A DNA stretch of 64,000 nucleotides, from the NCBI RefSeq assembly GCF_013385985.1, contig NZ_JACAOY010000012.1, positions 186,001-250,000 on the forward strand. The letters run 5' to 3'. Origin of the DNA: Pseudomonas sp. B6002. GTDB lineage: Bacteria; Pseudomonadota; Gammaproteobacteria; Pseudomonadales; Pseudomonadaceae. A program made the position numbers and the translations under genes. The notes below the pieces were generated by a model. The model was not told the DNA's origin. It ran no database searches and saw only the letters and a list, made by a program, of their open reading frames with translations. Of the stretch, positions 62,387 to 64,000 are shown piece by piece; position 1 is the stretch's first letter, and each line of letters opens with the position of its first letter.

Positions 62387-64000
62387 GCGCCTGCTACCGC
62401 GCCTGTTCCTGATCCTGCTGGTGGCTGTGCTGGCCCTGGCCGGCTGGCAGTGGCGCCATGGCGCGCCGTTGTCGGCCAACTTGATGGAATTGGTGCCGGG
62501 CAACACGCCGGACGCCTTGGAACAGCAAGCCGAACAGCGCATGCAGGAGCCCCTGAACCGCGAAATGCTGGTGCTGGTCGGGCACGCCGACCGCCAACAA
62601 GCCGTGACCGTGGCGCAGCAGTTGGGCGAACGCTGGCAGGCCAGCGGGCTGTTTGAAAAGGTGCAGTGGAACCTGCAATCCGACCTGCCGGCGCTGCGTG
62701 AGCAATTGCTGCGCGGGCGCCTGGCGATGCTCTCGGCCAAGGACCGCGAACAGCTGATCGAACACCCCGACGCGTTTATCCAGCAGCGCGTGCAAGCGCT
62801 GTTCGACCCCTTCACCGGGTTCAGCCTGGTGCCGAGCCAGGACGACTGGTTGGGCCTGACCGGACGCATCCAGAACAGCCAGCCGCAGCACGGTTCGGTG
62901 CAGTTGGACATCGGCAGCGGTGCCCTGATTGCCGATGCCGACGGCAAAAGCTGGGTGCTGCTGCGCGCACGCACCACGGGCAATGCCTTCGACATGCAAC
63001 TGCCGATACAGGTGGCCGACCTGCTCAAGGCCAGCCGTGAACAGGCCAGCGGGCAAGGTGCGCAACTGCTCGCTGCCAGCGGCCTGTTGTATGCCGCCAA
63101 TGGGCAACAGCAGGCCACGCGGGAAATCACCTGGGTCGGCGGCGGCGCCACCCTGGGCATTCTGTTATTGCTGCTGCTGGCGTTCCGTCGCTGGCGTGTA
63201 CTGCTGGCGTTTGTGCCGGTGCTGGTGGGCATGCTGTTTGGCGCGGTGGCCTGTGTGGCGCTGTTTGGCCACATGCATGTGATGACCTTGGTGCTGGGAT
63301 CGAGCCTGATTGGTGTGGCCGTGGATTACCCGCTGCACTACCTGTCCAAGAGCTGGAGTATGCAACCCTGGCGCAGCTGGCCGGCACTGCGCATCACGCT
63401 GCCGGGGCTGAGCCTGAGCCTGGCCACCAGTTGCATCGGCTACCTGGCACTGGCCTGGACGCCGTTCCCGGCGCTGACCCAGATCGCCGTATTCTCCGCT
63501 GCCGGCTTGGTGGGCGCATACTTGTCGGCGGTGTGCCTGTTGCCGGCCCTGCTCAAGGGCGTCGAGCTGCGCCCGGCGCAATGGCCGCTGCGCATCGCCG
63601 AATGCCTGTGGCTGATGCGCGCCTCGTTGCTCAAGCGCGTGCCAAGCCCGGTGTTGCTGGTACTGGTGCTGCTGTTTTGCGCCGGCGGCCTGTGGCACTT
63701 GAACAGCAAGAACGATATCCGCCAGTGGATCGGTGCACCGCCGCAGTTGCTGCAAGAAGCGCAGGCCGTGGCGCGCATCACCGGGTTCCAGCCCACCAGC
63801 CAGTTTTTCCTGGTGCGGGCCGACAACCAGCAGCAGTTGCTGGAGCGCCAGGCCGCACTGGGCCAGCGCCTGGATCAGTTGGTGAACATGGACAAGCTCC
63901 AGGGTTACCTGGCGCTCAACCAACTGGTCAGCCTGCCCGCCGAACAACAACGCCTGCAGGATGCGCTGAACGCGTTGCCACAACACTGGCAGCCGCTGCT
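62358..64000 (+). CDS. MMPL-family exporter, N-terminal part (continues beyond the window)
   Basis: At least 547 codons, open at the right edge. ATG 62358 (MRSNTTLPSERLLPRLFLIL) overlaps the lolA-like gene by 29 bp; a TTG six codons later is an alternative. TM1 (FLILLVAVLALAGWQW) is followed by a large periplasmic domain (about residues 35-250). A block of membrane segments follows (TLGILLLLLLAFRRWRVLLA, LVGMLFGAVACVALFG, GSSLIGVAVDYPLHYL with the RND/MMPL Asp). A second periplasmic domain begins near residue 460. MMPL exporters in aryl-polyene clusters are thought to flip the lipid across the inner membrane and pass it to the LolA-like carrier. Confidence 0.9.
   Translation, partial: MRSNTTLPSERLLPRLFLILLVAVLALAGWQWRHGAPLSANLMELVPGNTPDALEQQAEQRMQEPLNREMLVLVGHADRQQAVTVAQQLGERWQASGLFEKVQWNLQSDLPALREQLLRGRLAMLSAKDREQLIEHPDAFIQQRVQALFDPFTGFSLVPSQDDWLGLTGRIQNSQPQHGSVQLDIGSGALIADADGKSWVLLRARTTGNAFDMQLPIQVADLLKASREQASGQGAQLLAASGLLYAANGQQQATREITWVGGGATLGILLLLLLAFRRWRVLLAFVPVLVGMLFGAVACVALFGHMHVMTLVLGSSLIGVAVDYPLHYLSKSWSMQPWRSWPALRITLPGLSLSLATSCIGYLALAWTPFPALTQIAVFSAAGLVGAYLSAVCLLPALLKGVELRPAQWPLRIAECLWLMRASLLKRVPSPVLLVLVLLFCAGGLWHLNSKNDIRQWIGAPPQLLQEAQAVARITGFQPTSQFFLVRADNQQQLLERQAALGQRLDQLVNMDKLQGYLALNQLVSLPAEQQRLQDALNALPQHWQPL

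Overview
The window is GC-rich, gene-dense chromosome from a Pseudomonas, most likely of the P. fluorescens species complex. Three things point there: the gene order follows the P. aeruginosa PAO1 stretch from about PA4998 to PA5028 (recalled from knowledge, not searched); the intergenic gaps carry REP/REPIN doublets typical of P. fluorescens; and an aryl-polyene-type cluster lies at the right end. No rRNA, tRNA, CRISPR array, IS element or prophage is visible.

Layout. 1-16.5 kb is the lipopolysaccharide core region. It has two minus-strand operons, wapO-mig14-dnpA-ssg-wapR (6487 to 353) and waaF-waaC-waaG-waaP-wapP-wapQ-tandem kinase (16529 to 9589). Between them sit a YceK-type lipoprotein and a TonB-dependent receptor that closely matches the PQQ receptor PqqU/YncD. 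16.7-28 kb holds glnE, the pyruvate dehydrogenase genes aceE-aceF, the c-di-GMP phosphodiesterase dipA and msrA. 28-40 kb holds rlmJ, metY, a small type VI secretion island (vgrG plus DUF4123 adaptor, with no effector), a DUF2165 membrane protein and the divergent proline genes putP/putA with an array of PutA-type operators. 40-53.5 kb holds an acyl-CoA dehydrogenase, a zapA-like pair, a chemoreceptor, nhaP2, mscK, selO, a higBA locus whose toxin has an in-frame stop, trxC and a ParA-type ATPase. From 53.8 kb to the right edge runs one plus-strand, mostly overlapping operon of aryl-polyene/xanthomonadin-type lipid biosynthesis: chain-length factor, two acyltransferases, two acyl carrier proteins, a ligase-dehydratase fusion, a glycosyltransferase, an aromatic ammonia-lyase, a thioesterase, a LolA-like carrier and an MMPL exporter cut by the window end.

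How the genes work together. The LPS genes assemble, phosphorylate and carbamoylate the inner core. The right-hand operon probably makes an aryl-capped polyunsaturated acyl chain on ACPs, starting from an aromatic acid released by the ammonia-lyase, and moves the lipid to the outer membrane. The observations most worth checking are a REP doublet translated in frame inside the signal-peptide region of the lolA-like gene, a half REP inside the start of the neighbouring glycosyltransferase, the unusual Phe-His selectivity pair of the ammonia-lyase, the nonsense-interrupted HigB toxin, the VgrG/adaptor pair without effector, and paired operators at the aceEF promoter.
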